Source of the DNA: Paenibacillus_F sp047238265
Lineage (GTDB): Bacteria; Bacillota; Bacilli; Paenibacillales; NBRC-103111
Length of the DNA stretch: 64,000 bases
Reading direction: 5' to 3'
Assembly (NCBI RefSeq): GCF_047238265.1
Contig: NZ_JBDFMM010000001.1
Span: 5,778,634 to 5,842,633 of the forward strand
This document shows, piece by piece, positions 24,840 to 33,606 of this stretch. The position numbers were made by a program, and so were the translations under genes. The notes beneath the pieces were generated by a model. That model was not told the origin of the DNA. It did no database searches and worked only from the letters and a program-made list of their open reading frames with translations. Each line of letters starts with the position of its first letter. Position 1 is the stretch's first letter.

Positions 24840-26668
24840 GACGCGTTCTCCTCCTCCGGCAGGACCGGCAGCATAAAGGTGACTTTCGTGCCGGTCCCCG
24901 GCTCGGACTCCAGTGACATGGCGCCGCCATGGGCTTTTACTATTTCCCGGGCAATCGAGAGCCCGAGGCCGGTGCCGCCCATGTTGCGGGAACGCGCCTT
25001 ATCGACCCGGTAGAACCGGTCGAAAATGCGCGGCTGGTCCTTCTTCGGAATCCCGATGCCCGTATCCTGCACCGAGATTTCGAGCTGATTTCCCTCCGCC
25101 ATCCGGGCATAGATGGTGATGGCCCCTTCGTCCGGCGTATATTTGATCGCGTTGGAGACCAGGTTGTCCAGCACCTGGTCGATCTTGTCGCGATCCAGCG
25201 CCACCGGACGGATTCCCGGCTCCGCCACGATGCGGATTCGGATGCTCTTCTGCCGCAGCTGGAAGGAGAAGCGGTCCGCTACCTCCTCCAGCATGTCGGC
25301 GATGTCGGTCCGCTCCTTCGTGAGCAGCGCCTGCTTCGAATCCAGGCGCGACAAGTGGAGCAGATCCGTCACGAGCCGGATCATCCGCTCGGTTTCGTTG
25401 CGCGTCACGCTCAGGAAGCGCGGAGCGAGCTGCTTGTCTTCCATCGCGCCGTCCTCCAGCGCTTCGAGGTAGCTCTTGATCGTCGTCAGCGGCGTCCGCA
25501 GCTCGTGGGACACGTTCGCGACGAACTCCCGGCGCGACTGCTCGAGCTTCTCCTGCTCCGTGACGTCCTGGAGCACCGCAATCGCTCCGGTTACGCCGTC
25601 GCCCCTGCGGTGAATCGTCGTGAACGTGACCCGCACGGTCTGCACGTCCTCGTCATCCGGCAGCGGCACATCGATCAGGGTCGTGTTGCGCTCGCCGTGC
25701 ACGTACTGGTCGATTTCCTCGCGGGTAAGGCCCAGCAGCTCCGAAATGTGCCGCTGTGCGGAATGCTCCTCCTTCACCTGGAGGATCTGCATCGCCCGGC
25801 GGTTCATGAGGATGATCTGCCCCGCTTCGTCGGTGGCGACCACCCCGTCGTTCATATTCGTCAGAATCGAGGCCAGCTTCTCCTTCTCTTCCTCATTGAT
25901 GAAGATGGCTTCCTTGAGCCGGTTCATCATGAAGTTGAACGTATGGCCGAGCTGGCTGATCTCATCCTTGCCGTACACTTTCACGCTCTGGTCGAAATTC
26001 CCTTCGGCGGCGGCCGTCGCCTGCTGGGTAATCTCCTTGATCGGCTTAGTGATCGTGCCGGACAGAATAACGCCCAGCCCCGCCGTAAAAGCAAGCGCGA
26101 TCAGCGTCGCCACGATAAGAATCCGGTTGATGCTGGACATCGTTTTGTACAGATCCTCCATCGAGGAGACGATATATACCGCGCCCAGCACACGGACGCC
26201 GCTGCCGATCGGCTTCGCCGTCGCGAACTTGCGCGTATTGTCCACGTCCGTGAACATGCGGTCGTTATCCCGGATTCCCTGAAGGGCGCGGGTCACTTCC
26301 GTCTTCGTCGTTTTCTGATTCACGATCTGTTTATTCGCTTCCAGCGACGTGCTGAGCACGACCCCGCCGGCATCGATAATCTGTATTTCCGTATTTCCCG
26401 GCGCAAACAGGCTGTTGACGAAGTAAGTCAGCTCTTCCGACAAGTTCTTCGTATCGCTGTTTCTCGGCTCGTTCAAATACTGGGTTTCCACAAGCCCCGC
26501 TATCAGCGTCGCCTGACTGTTAATGGAATCGCGGAATTCGTTTTTATAATGGCTGTCGAGCGTTTGATAGAAATAAGCGGCGATCAGCTGCATGGCGATC
26601 AGGATCAGCAGGACGTAAATAATAATAAGCTTCGCCTGGATGGATTGAAAAAACCGGATCACCTTCAT
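24836..26668 (-). CDS. walK: WalK (YycG) sensor histidine kinase
   Basis: 610 aa, the essential cell-wall homeostasis kinase. Membrane helix 1 at residues 13-33, extracellular PAS-like sensor at 34-180, helix 2 at 183-204, HAMP about 205-257, cytoplasmic PAS about 262-370, HisKA with the phospho-acceptor H388 (NVSHELRTPL), N box VLDNLVSNAIKYTP, G1 VQDTGIGIP, F/G2 FDRFYRVDKARSRNMGGTGL. Everything is intact. Starts 1 bp after the walR stop. A Noc-binding-like motif lies in the last part of the gene at 24941-24956. Confidence 0.97.
   Translation of the reverse strand: MKVIRFFQSIQAKLIIIYVLLILIAMQLIAAYFYQTLDSHYKNEFRDSINSQATLIAGLVETQYLNEPRNSDTKNLSEELTYFVNSLFAPGNTEIQIIDAGGVVLSTSLEANKQIVNQKTTKTEVTRALQGIRDNDRMFTDVDNTRKFATAKPIGSGVRVLGAVYIVSSMEDLYKTMSSINRILIVATLIALAFTAGLGVILSGTITKPIKEITQQATAAAEGNFDQSVKVYGKDEISQLGHTFNFMMNRLKEAIFINEEEKEKLASILTNMNDGVVATDEAGQIILMNRRAMQILQVKEEHSAQRHISELLGLTREEIDQYVHGERNTTLIDVPLPDDEDVQTVRVTFTTIHRRGDGVTGAIAVLQDVTEQEKLEQSRREFVANVSHELRTPLTTIKSYLEALEDGAMEDKQLAPRFLSVTRNETERMIRLVTDLLHLSRLDSKQALLTKERTDIADMLEEVADRFSFQLRQKSIRIRIVAEPGIRPVALDRDKIDQVLDNLVSNAIKYTPDEGAITIYARMAEGNQLEISVQDTGIGIPKKDQPRIFDRFYRVDKARSRNMGGTGLGLSIAREIVKAHGGAMSLESEPGTGTKVTFMLPVLPEEENAS
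24941..24956. other. Candidate Noc-binding site (NBS) inside walK
   Basis: TATTTCCCGGGCAATC matches the NBS consensus TATTTCCCGGGAAATA (from B. subtilis) at 14 of 16 positions. Noc is encoded in the same window. Best single match noticed by eye; chance occurrence inside a GC-rich gene cannot be excluded. Confidence 0.4.
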
Positions 26669-26669
26669 C

Positions 26670-27404
26670 TTAGAAGCCTCCGTTTTTCGTTCCCCGCATC
26701 ATGTAACCGAGCCCCCGCCGGGTCACGATATACTCCGGTTTGCTCGGATCGGCCTCCAGCTTCTCCCGCAGTCGCCGTATCGTCACGTCCACCGTCCGGA
26801 CATCGCCGTAATAATCATAGCCCCATACGGCCTGGAGCAGATGCTCGCGCGTCATCACCTTGCCGGGATGCTTCGCCATATAGTGGATCAGCTCGAACTC
26901 CCGGTGGGTCAAATCCAAGGGCTCGTTGTCCCGGTAGACGACATACATGTCGCTGTCGATAAAAAGCCCGTGAAGCCGGATTCCGTTCGCCTCCGCAGGT
27001 TCGGGCTCGGCTTGTCCGGCCGGTACGGACTTGCTCTGGCGGCGCAGGTGCGCCTTGACGCGGGCAAGCAGTTCCCTGTTGCCGAAAGGCTTCGTCACAT
27101 AATCGTCCGCACCCATCTCCAGACCGAGCACTTTATCCAGCTCCGTGTCCTTGGCCGTCAGCATAATGATGGGCGTATTGAGCTTGGCGCGGATTTCCCT
27201 GCATACATCCATGCCGTCTTTGACCGGCAGCATCAGATCGAGAAGAATAAGATCCGGCCGCTCCGAAAAAGCCAGCTCTACCGCCGCTCCGCCGTCATAG
27301 GCGCAGACGACCTGGTAGCCCTCTTTTTCCAAGTTAAACTTCAATATATCTGCAATCGGTTGTTCATCGTCGACCACGAGTATTTTGCCATTTGTGCCGA
27401 ACAT
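26670..27404 (-). CDS. walR: WalR (YycF) response regulator, OmpR family
   Basis: 244 aa, essential regulator of autolysin and cell-wall genes. Receiver domain residues 5-120 with acidic pocket VVDDEQ, phospho-acceptor D56 (LLDLMLP), T84-like TAKD and K in VTKPFGNRELLARV. The Trans_reg_C winged helix covers about residues 145-240 (LDLTHREFELIHYMAKHPGK, VRTVDVTIRRLREKLE, IVTRRGLGYMMR). An AGGTGAT precedes the ATG. First gene of the walRKHIJ operon; promoter -10 at 27450-27455. Confidence 0.97.
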   Translation of the reverse strand: MFGTNGKILVVDDEQPIADILKFNLEKEGYQVVCAYDGGAAVELAFSERPDLILLDLMLPVKDGMDVCREIRAKLNTPIIMLTAKDTELDKVLGLEMGADDYVTKPFGNRELLARVKAHLRRQSKSVPAGQAEPEPAEANGIRLHGLFIDSDMYVVYRDNEPLDLTHREFELIHYMAKHPGKVMTREHLLQAVWGYDYYGDVRTVDVTIRRLREKLEADPSKPEYIVTRRGLGYMMRGTKNGGF

Positions 27405-27449
27405 GTTTCACTCATCACCTGTCCTTCACCTAGAAAACCATACCCTTTT

Positions 27450-27455
27450 ATTGTA
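27450..27455 (-). promoter_or_regulatory. Probable -10 element of the wal operon promoter
   Basis: On the minus strand TACAAT lies 45 bp upstream of the walR start, between that start and the preceding terminator. The -35 is not clear (TCTTTT region), so activation may be needed or the call may be off by a few bases. Confidence 0.5.
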
Positions 27456-27469
27456 ACATACCTGTACGC

Positions 27470-27509
27470 AAAAAGAGACATGGCCCCCCGCCCGGGAGGC
27501 CACATCTCT
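27470..27509 (-). terminator. Rho-independent terminator of the M23 peptidase gene
   Basis: On the minus strand AGAGATGTGGCC (27498-27509) pairs with GGCCATGTCTCT (27474-27485), with a GC-rich loop, followed by TTTTTGCG. It separates the peptidase gene from walR. Confidence 0.88.
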
Positions 27510-27550
27510 CTTAAAAAAACTTGCGTCTATGAATAGGCGTTTCGCCTGAT

Positions 27551-29066
27551 TTACCGGTTCAGATATTTCAGCGGATTTTCCAGGCTGCCGCCTTTGTGAA
27601 CTTCGAAATGAAGATGAACACCGGTCGAGTCGCCCGTGCTTCCCATAATCCCGATCTTCTCTCCTTTTTCCACAATCGTGCCGGCAGTCGTTTCCACTTT
27701 GCTCATGTGGGCATACATCGTTTCGTACCCGTTCATATGATCGATAAGAACATAATTGCCGTAATCCGATTTATACCCGGCCGACACCACTTTCCCGTTG
27801 TCCGCCGCCATGATCGTGTGATTGCCTACAATGTCAATGCCTTTGTGCATCTTGCCCCAGCGCGTGCCGAACGTGGAGGTAATAGATTGGGAAAGAACGG
27901 GCCATGCGAATGTCCCTGTACCTTCTCCTTTAACAACCTTGGTGCCTTTTCTTACTTTCTCCGTAACCGGCTGCTCGACGATGTCTTCTCCGACGATTTT
28001 CTCGTCCATCAGACTGGCCGTTGATCTTCGTCAGCTCATACGTGACCTGCTTCAATCCGTTCTTGCCCGGAGAGATCGTCTCCACGATGCCTTCTTTCAT
28101 CGTCGGGTCCGTCTCGACTTCCGTTTCGAAGTGGACTTCCTGGTTCTCTACCATCTTCTCGACCGTCTTGACGGACAGGGCCGGCTGAATGACCGTAAGG
28201 TCAAGCACATCGCCTTCGCGGATCATATCGTCATGAATCCATGGATTCTTGTCGTAAATCACCTGTTTCGGAATGTTCAGCTTCTGGGCGATACAGCCTA
28301 CGCAGTCTCCTGCTACAACCGTATATTTCGTCGGCTGTACACCGCCCGTCTTGATCTTGGCGATCAGCTCCTCGGGCTTCATCACATCCTGAGGCCGGAT
28401 ATCGACGGCTTCCTCCGTTTTGACCTGCTGGACGAATTCAACCTTCTCGACCGTAGCCGGAGCCGCAGACGGACTGCCGTCCGCCGACAGAACGGCGACC
28501 TTGCTTTCCTTTTCCTTCTGTTCGAAAGGCTTTTTGATCTCCGCCAGCACACGGTCCGCCGTGGCCTGATCTTTGACGATCGCGTACGTTTTGCCTTCGA
28601 TAACCAGTTCTACACCGGATGCGACGGGCTTGAGCTTCTCGTCAAGCAGCGCAAGCACCTTCCTATCGTCCGTTTTTTTCATAAAAGCTTTCTCCGGTTT
28701 GGGTTCTTCGATGTCGGGTAATGCCATATGTACGTCCGGATACTGCTTTTCCAGCTTTTCTTCACGCTCTTGTTTGTACTCCTGCAAAACTTCCTTCGAA
28801 CTGATATAACCGAGTGTCTCCTGACCGACTTTGACCGGGTAAATATCCGCGAGATTCGCTTTGACATACTGCTGACCGCTGACGGTTAGAAATCCGACTA
28901 TTGCAATGGAACTGACGCTATATAGGAAGAACCACTTTCCCCGCCCTGACTGACTTGCCGCAAGTTCGGTGGAAGGTTCCGCTTTATTCCCGGTCAAGCT
29001 TTGCCACTGAGCCCGGCTTTGATTCCACAACTTCCTGGCCCAATCTACCGCTTTAAAACCTTTCAT
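27551..29066 (-). pseudogene. LysM/G5/M23 cell-wall endopeptidase, broken by a +1 frameshift
   Basis: The gene should encode a single-pass membrane-anchored murein hydrolase of about 504 aa. It starts at 29066 behind AAGGAG. A membrane helix (FFLYSVSSIAIVGFLTV) is followed by a SpoVK-like helical region, a LysM motif (YTVVAGDCVGCIAQKLNIPK), and a G5 domain. At about 28013 one extra base (A on the plus strand) between CATCAG and CTGGCC shifts the frame: the first part ends at 27930 with a nonsense basic tail, while the correct frame continues from NGQ into LMDEKIVGEDIVEQP and the M23 domain (GTRWGKMHKGIDIVGN, VLIDHMNGYETMYAHMSKV, GVHLHFEVHKGG, with H...D and HLH zinc ligands). The length, 1516 bp, is 3n+1. 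Either a true mutation or a sequence error. Confidence 0.85.
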
Positions 29067-29272
29067 ATCCTTCTCCTTATCCGTTGTTTCTTCACGTGGC
29101 AAGAGAATAACAGGCCCAGCCTATCGTCTCCGACTCTACCAACGCGTAAAACTCCCTTAATAATTTAACACACCTTCTCTTGCGGTTTCAAGAAAACGGG
29201 GGGTTTCCACTATTAGGAACGGTCTGGAAGAAGCTCAAATATCAGGGGTAAAAGGAATTCAAAAGGGCCGAA

Positions 29273-30010
29273 TCAGCCCCCATATTTTTTCAAAATCCCC
29301 GAAAGTTGTTCATATTCGGCCGGATTCAGGTATTTTTTAAGCTTGCCGTCCACTTCCTTCAGCTCCTCGGCTGTAATGCCGTCCTCCACCATGGCGGAGA
29401 GTTTCTGAACTTCTTCGGGAGGCAGCTTCGCGACAAGAATGGAGAAAATTTTCTGCTTGTCGCCGCTCGACAGAGCGTCCTTCTTCTTGGAGAAGTCATC
29501 CGTCGACATAACGACGTCCCGCTTCTGTGCATTCTTCGGATCGGGGGATACCTGGCCTTCCTTCAGCTCGCCCATTACGGCGACGGCATCCGGCATACCG
29601 CTCGGCTCCGGCGAGGAAACGCCTCCCTGCACCGATGAAGAGGACGGTGAGGGCGTGCCTGAGCCGTCCAGACTGCCCGTCACGGGCTTTTCCGCTCCCC
29701 CGGGGGTAGTGGAAGGGGTCGGGCTTGGCGCCGGGCTAGGGCTTGGACTGGGCTTCGATGAGGAGGCCGCAATGCGTTCTACCCGCTCGTTTACCGTTCC
29801 TCCCCTGCCTATCGCCCCTAACCCGAGCTGCTCACCCAGCTTCCCGGTGATCTGCGAAAAGGAAAGCTTATTCCCTATCGGAGGCAGCTGAAACTGCTTG
29901 AGCACCTCATCTACCATTGTGGTCACAATTACATACGTCGTAAAAATGGACAAAAAAGACATCACAGCCGCACCCGCCGCCCACCTGCCTAACCGTCCCA
30001 ACCATTTCAT
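29273..30010 (-). CDS. Membrane-anchored protein with Pro/Ser-rich linker, unknown function
   Basis: About 245 aa from ATG 30010 (GGTGG at 8 nt; ATG 30022 also possible). Membrane segment at about residues 8-32 (WAAGAAVMSFLSIFTTYVIV), a conserved-looking block LKQFQLPPIGNKLSFSQITG, then a roughly 60-residue Pro/Ser/Thr linker (SSSKPSPSPSPAPSPTPSTT), then a C-terminal helical domain: SSGDKQKIFSILVAKLPPEE, VQKLSAMVEDGITAEELKEV, LNPAEYEQLSGILKKYGG. The tail looks like a compact helical sensor domain. No named family recognised. It lies between the broken M23 gene and purA, and the envelope location is clear. Confidence 0.72.
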   Translation of the reverse strand: MKWLGRLGRWAAGAAVMSFLSIFTTYVIVTTMVDEVLKQFQLPPIGNKLSFSQITGKLGEQLGLGAIGRGGTVNERVERIAASSSKPSPSPSPAPSPTPSTTPGGAEKPVTGSLDGSGTPSPSSSSVQGGVSSPEPSGMPDAVAVMGELKEGQVSPDPKNAQKRDVVMSTDDFSKKKDALSSGDKQKIFSILVAKLPPEEVQKLSAMVEDGITAEELKEVDGKLKKYLNPAEYEQLSGILKKYGG

Positions 30011-30202
30011 AGGTTCATCCACCGCCTTGAAACTTCTCGTTTATACTGGTTTCTCTATAAGCCAGTATTGACGGTTTAGACCCGGATCAACCCGCTATTC
30101 CCCAAAAAATACCGGAGAACTTCCAGTCCGCAGCTTGAACGCGGTTTGGCGTCACATGAAGATGACCACCCGTTCCCTTGCGATTTCTTTCCTCCGGGCA
30201 AT

Positions 30203-30252
30203 AAAAAAGACCCCCCGGGCCGCCGGAAGCAAGTCCGGATGCGGGAGGTCTT
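30203..30252 (-). terminator. Rho-independent terminator of purA
   Basis: Minus-strand stem AAGACCTCCC with GGGGGGTCTT and an inner CCGG/CCGG hairpin, followed by TTTTTTATT. It lies 51 bp beyond the purA stop. Confidence 0.8.
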
Positions 30253-30303
30253 AGGGTCGATGATTAGGAGAGGGCCGTCTGAATACGGCCTCTTCAAGAT
30301 TCG

Positions 30304-31591
30304 TTACGCGTAAACCGGGCGGACCAGGTTTGTCTGCTCACGGTTGCGGCCGACAGAGAAGATCGCCAGCGGAATACCCGTCAGCTGGGAAACGCGCTCC
30401 AGGTAATGACGCGCATTTTCCGGCAGGTCGCTGAGCGATTTCGCGTTGGAGACGTCTTCGCTCCAGCCCGGAAGCTCTTCGTATACCGCTTCGCACTCGG
30501 ACAGCATGTTAAGACTCGCCGGATAGTGCTCAATGATCTCGCCTCTGTATTTGTAGCCCGTACAAATCTTCACGGTTTCCAGGCCCGTCAGCACGTCGAT
30601 GGAGTTCAGGGACAGGCCGGTAATGCCGCTCACGCGGCGGGCGTGACGGACTACGACGCTGTCGAACCAGCCGACGCGGCGCGGACGTCCGGTTACGGTG
30701 CCGTACTCGTGGCCCGTTTCGCGGATTTGATCGCCGATGGCGTCGTTCAGCTCCGTCGGGAAAGGACCGTCGCCGACACGGGTCGTGTACGCTTTCGCCA
30801 CGCCGATGATCTGATTGATCTTCGTCGGGCCTACGCCGGAACCGATGCATACGCCGCCGGCCGTCGGATTGGACGACGTCACGAACGGGTAGGTGCCTTG
30901 GTCGATGTCGAGCATAACGCCCTGCGCGCCTTCGAACAGCACGCGCTTGCCGGCGTCAATCGCATCGTTCAGAACCACGGACGTGTCCGTTACGAACATG
31001 CGGGAGCTGCTCGGCGTAGCCCAGGTATTCTTTCAGGATCGCGTCCGCATCCAGACCGTCGCGTCCGTACACCTGCTTCAGCAGCGTGTTCTTGTCTTCG
31101 ACGATATGGCGGAGCTTGCGTTCGAACTCTGCCGCATCCATCAGGTCCGCAATGCGGATACCGTTGCGCGCCGCTTTGTCCATGTAGCAAGGGCCGATGC
31201 CTTTGCGGGTCGTGCCGATTTTGTTGGCGCCTTTGCGGTCTTCTTCCAGCTCGTCCAGAAGCAGATGATAAGGCATAATCACATGGGCGCGGTCGCTGAT
31301 TTTCAGGTTGTCTACGGAAAACCCGTTATCGCGGATATATTGAAGTTCGTCTACCAGAGCAGCCGGATTGATGACCATGCCGTTTCCGATGACACACATT
31401 TTATCGTGATTGAAAATACCGGACGGTATCATCGTCAGCTTGTACTTCTTGCCTCCGATCAGAATGGTGTGGCCGGCATTGTTGCCGCCTTGGTAGCGGG
31501 CGACCACTTCCGCGGACTCCGCCAAATAGTCCGTGATTTTCCCTTTCCCTTCGTCTCCCCATTGGGTTCCGACTACAACCACTGTTGACAT
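30304..31591 (-). pseudogene. purA: Adenylosuccinate synthetase gene with a +1 frameshift
   Basis: PurA converts IMP, aspartate and GTP to adenylosuccinate, the first committed AMP step. The frame opens at 31591 with VVVVGTQWGDEGKGKITDYL (P-loop), GNNAGHTI and GTTRKGIGPCYMDK, and runs normally to EYLGYAEQL. At 31002-31004 (GGG on the plus strand) one extra C on the coding strand shifts it: the first frame ends at 30956 after nonsense residues, while the second frame resumes at FVTDTSVVLNDAIDAGKRVL and continues through FEGAQGVMLDIDQGTYPFVT, GVGPTKINQIIGVAKAYTTR to the C-terminus at 30304. Removing one base restores a 428-aa PurA, the normal length. Since purA is needed for adenine prototrophy, a sequencing error is likely but not proved. 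Confidence 0.93.
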
Positions 31592-31660
31592 TCTGTATTA
31601 CCTCCGTTAGGCGAATCTGTATCGCCACTCATTTTGCTTACTTCTTTAACACACCACTTT

Positions 31661-31690
31661 AGTGTAGCAGACCGCATGAAGCAAAGTCAA
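31661..31690 (-). promoter_or_regulatory. Promoter of purA
   Basis: On the minus strand TTGACT (31685-31690), an 18-bp spacer and TACACT (31661-31666). It lies just downstream of the PurBox pair, so a PurR repressor there would block access. Confidence 0.7.
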
Positions 31691-31697
31691 TAAAACG

Positions 31698-31731
31698 CGA
31701 ACAATCATACTATCTCTAGTATGATTGTTCG
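31698..31731 (-). promoter_or_regulatory. Inverted pair of PurBoxes (PurR operator)
   Basis: CGAACAAT at 31698-31705 and ATTGTTCG at 31724-31731, extending to a near-perfect 34-bp palindrome. This matches the paired PurBox of Bacillus PurR (CGAACWWT, spacer of about 16-18 bp, inverted copy). It stands directly upstream of the purA -35. The same palindrome could also terminate dnaC transcription. Confidence 0.8.
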
Positions 31732-31741
31732 GATATTCCAG

Positions 31742-33097
31742 TCAACCTGTCGGCATCTCCTGATGGGCGCGATCCATGTTGACGAATTTATTAAAGTTTT
31801 TGAGAAACGCCAGTTCTACCGTGCCGACCGGGCCGTTACGCTGCTTGGCGATAATGATCTCGATAATGTTCTTTTTCTCGGATTCCTTGTCGTAGTAATC
31901 GTCCCGGTAGAGGAACGCCACGATGTCGGCATCCTGCTCGATCGAACCGGATTCCCGAAGGTCGGACATCATCGGACGCTTGTCCTGACGCTGCTCCACA
32001 CCCCGGCTGAGCTGGGAGAGCGCGATAACCGGCACGTTGAGCTCACGCGCGATCTGTTTCAGCGTACGGGAGATCTCGGAGACTTCCTGCTGACGGTTGT
32101 CTCCCTTGCCCCTGCCCTGGATAAGCTGCAGGTAGTCGATCAGGATCATGCCGAGACCCTTCTCCTGCTTGAGCCGGCGGCACTTCGCCCGGATATCCGC
32201 TACCGTGACGGAAGGCGAATCGTCGATGTAAATATCCGCTTCGGAAAGCGAACCGATCGCCATCGTCAGCTTCTCCCAGTCGTCGCCTTCGAGGAAACCC
32301 GATCTGAGCCGGGTGGCGTCCACGTTGGCCTCCGCGCAGATCATACGCTGCACAAGCTGCGCGGCGCCCATCTCGAGCGAGAAGATCGCGACGGTTTCCT
32401 TCGCCCTGACACCGACATTCTGTGCGATGTTAAGAGCGAAAGCCGTCTTACCTACGGAAGGACGGGCCGCCACGATGATCAAGTCGGAGCGCTGGAAGCC
32501 CGACGTCATTTTGTCGAGATCGTTGAAGCCCGACGGAATCCCGGTGGAGCCGCCTTTATGGGAATAAAGAAACTCCACCCGTTCGAAGACTTCCATCAGA
32601 ACGTCCCGGATGGAGATAAAGCCGTTGGAAGCCCGGCGCTGCGAGATTTCGAGAATGCGGGCTTCCGCATCGTTGAGCATCATGCCCACATCGTCGGCGC
32701 TCGCGTAGCCGTCCGAGACGATCTGCGAAGCCGTCCGGATGAGTCTGCGGAGCAGCGATTTCTCTTCTACGATTTGCCCGTAGTAGTCGATGTTCGCTGC
32801 CGTCGGTACGGCGTTGGCCAGCTCCGACAAATAGGCGACTCCGCCGATTTCCTCCAGCTGCTGCTTGTTCTGCAGCCGGGCGGTCAGCGTCACGAGATCG
32901 ACCGGCTCGTCTTCCTCCGCCAGCTCGATCATCGCTTCGAAGATGTGCTGATGGGCCGGACGGTAGAAATCGTCCGGGCTCATCCGCTCCATCGCCGTGA
33001 TCAGCGAGTCGCTGTCCAGGAGGATGGCGCCGAGAACGGCCTGTTCGGCTTCTATATTTTGCGGCAGAACACGTCCCATGAACATTTCTTCGTTCAT
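31742..33097 (-). CDS. dnaC: Replicative DNA helicase DnaC (DnaB family)
   Basis: 451 aa ring-shaped 5'-3' helicase that unwinds the fork, loaded at oriC by DnaA with DnaI/DnaB/DnaD in Bacillales. DnaB_N covers about residues 10-110 (NIEAEQAVLGAILLDSDSL). The RecA-like C-terminal domain has Walker A (ARPSVGKTAFALN), IFSLEMGAAQLVQR, Walker B GMILIDYLQLIQG, and SQLSRGVEQRQDKRPMMSDL with the arginine finger region. Starts behind AGGTGA. Last gene of the mazG-like-yybS-gdpP-rplI-dnaC string, 65 bp after rplI. Confidence 0.97.
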   Translation of the reverse strand: MNEEMFMGRVLPQNIEAEQAVLGAILLDSDSLITAMERMSPDDFYRPAHQHIFEAMIELAEEDEPVDLVTLTARLQNKQQLEEIGGVAYLSELANAVPTAANIDYYGQIVEEKSLLRRLIRTASQIVSDGYASADDVGMMLNDAEARILEISQRRASNGFISIRDVLMEVFERVEFLYSHKGGSTGIPSGFNDLDKMTSGFQRSDLIIVAARPSVGKTAFALNIAQNVGVRAKETVAIFSLEMGAAQLVQRMICAEANVDATRLRSGFLEGDDWEKLTMAIGSLSEADIYIDDSPSVTVADIRAKCRRLKQEKGLGMILIDYLQLIQGRGKGDNRQQEVSEISRTLKQIARELNVPVIALSQLSRGVEQRQDKRPMMSDLRESGSIEQDADIVAFLYRDDYYDKESEKKNIIEIIIAKQRNGPVGTVELAFLKNFNKFVNMDRAHQEMPTG

Positions 33098-33162
33098 GAA
33101 GCTTCACCTGTTCTATTGTTAGTTTCTATCCTGTCCAATCTTAGAAGGAATAATAACACCGT

Positions 33163-33606
33163 CTATTCTTCCGATACTTGTACGCTGATCGTAGCCGTTA
33201 CTTCCGTATGCAGCTTAACGGGCACTTTCGTTACGCCCAGAGAACGGATAGGATCGTTCAGTAGAATTTTGCGTTTATCGATTTTATGGCCGGCTTTCTC
33301 CAATTGCTCCGCGATCTGCTTGCTTGTAATAGCGCCGAATAAACGGCCGCCTTCACCGGCTTTCGTTTTGATGGTCACGGTCGTTTCGTTCAGCTTGCCG
33401 GCCAGAACTTCCGCGTCTTCTTTCTCTTGATCCTTGCGCTTCTGTTCGGCTTTCTTCTGCTGGTCCACCTGTTTAACCGCCCCGTTCGTTCCTGCCGCGG
33501 CCAGTCCGCGGGGGATCAGGAAGTTCGTTGCGTAACCTTCGGATACCTCTTTGATTTCCCCTTTTTTGCCTTGCCCTTTAACGTCCTTCAGAAATACGAC
33601 TTTCAT
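33163..33606 (-). CDS. rplI: 50S ribosomal protein L9
   Basis: 147 aa. N-terminal signature MKVVFLKDVKGQGKKGEIKE and YATNFLIPRGLAAAGTNGAV, a long connecting helix (KQVDQQKKAEQKRKDQEKED) and the C-terminal rRNA-binding domain (LFGAITSKQIAEQLEKAGHK, IRSLGVTKVPVKLH). It overlaps gdpP by 4 bp at its start, as is usual in Bacillales. Confidence 0.98.
   Translation of the reverse strand: MKVVFLKDVKGQGKKGEIKEVSEGYATNFLIPRGLAAAGTNGAVKQVDQQKKAEQKRKDQEKEDAEVLAGKLNETTVTIKTKAGEGGRLFGAITSKQIAEQLEKAGHKIDKRKILLNDPIRSLGVTKVPVKLHTEVTATISVQVSEE

Noticed and set aside
24929..26962. 677-codon open frame on the plus strand opposite walK/walR
   Set aside because: Reverse-complement shadow; it crosses two verified genes, has no family motif and no ribosome-binding site.
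31721..33430. 569-codon open frame opposite dnaC and rplI
   Set aside because: Shadow frame of dnaC, and it runs across the PurBox region; no protein features.
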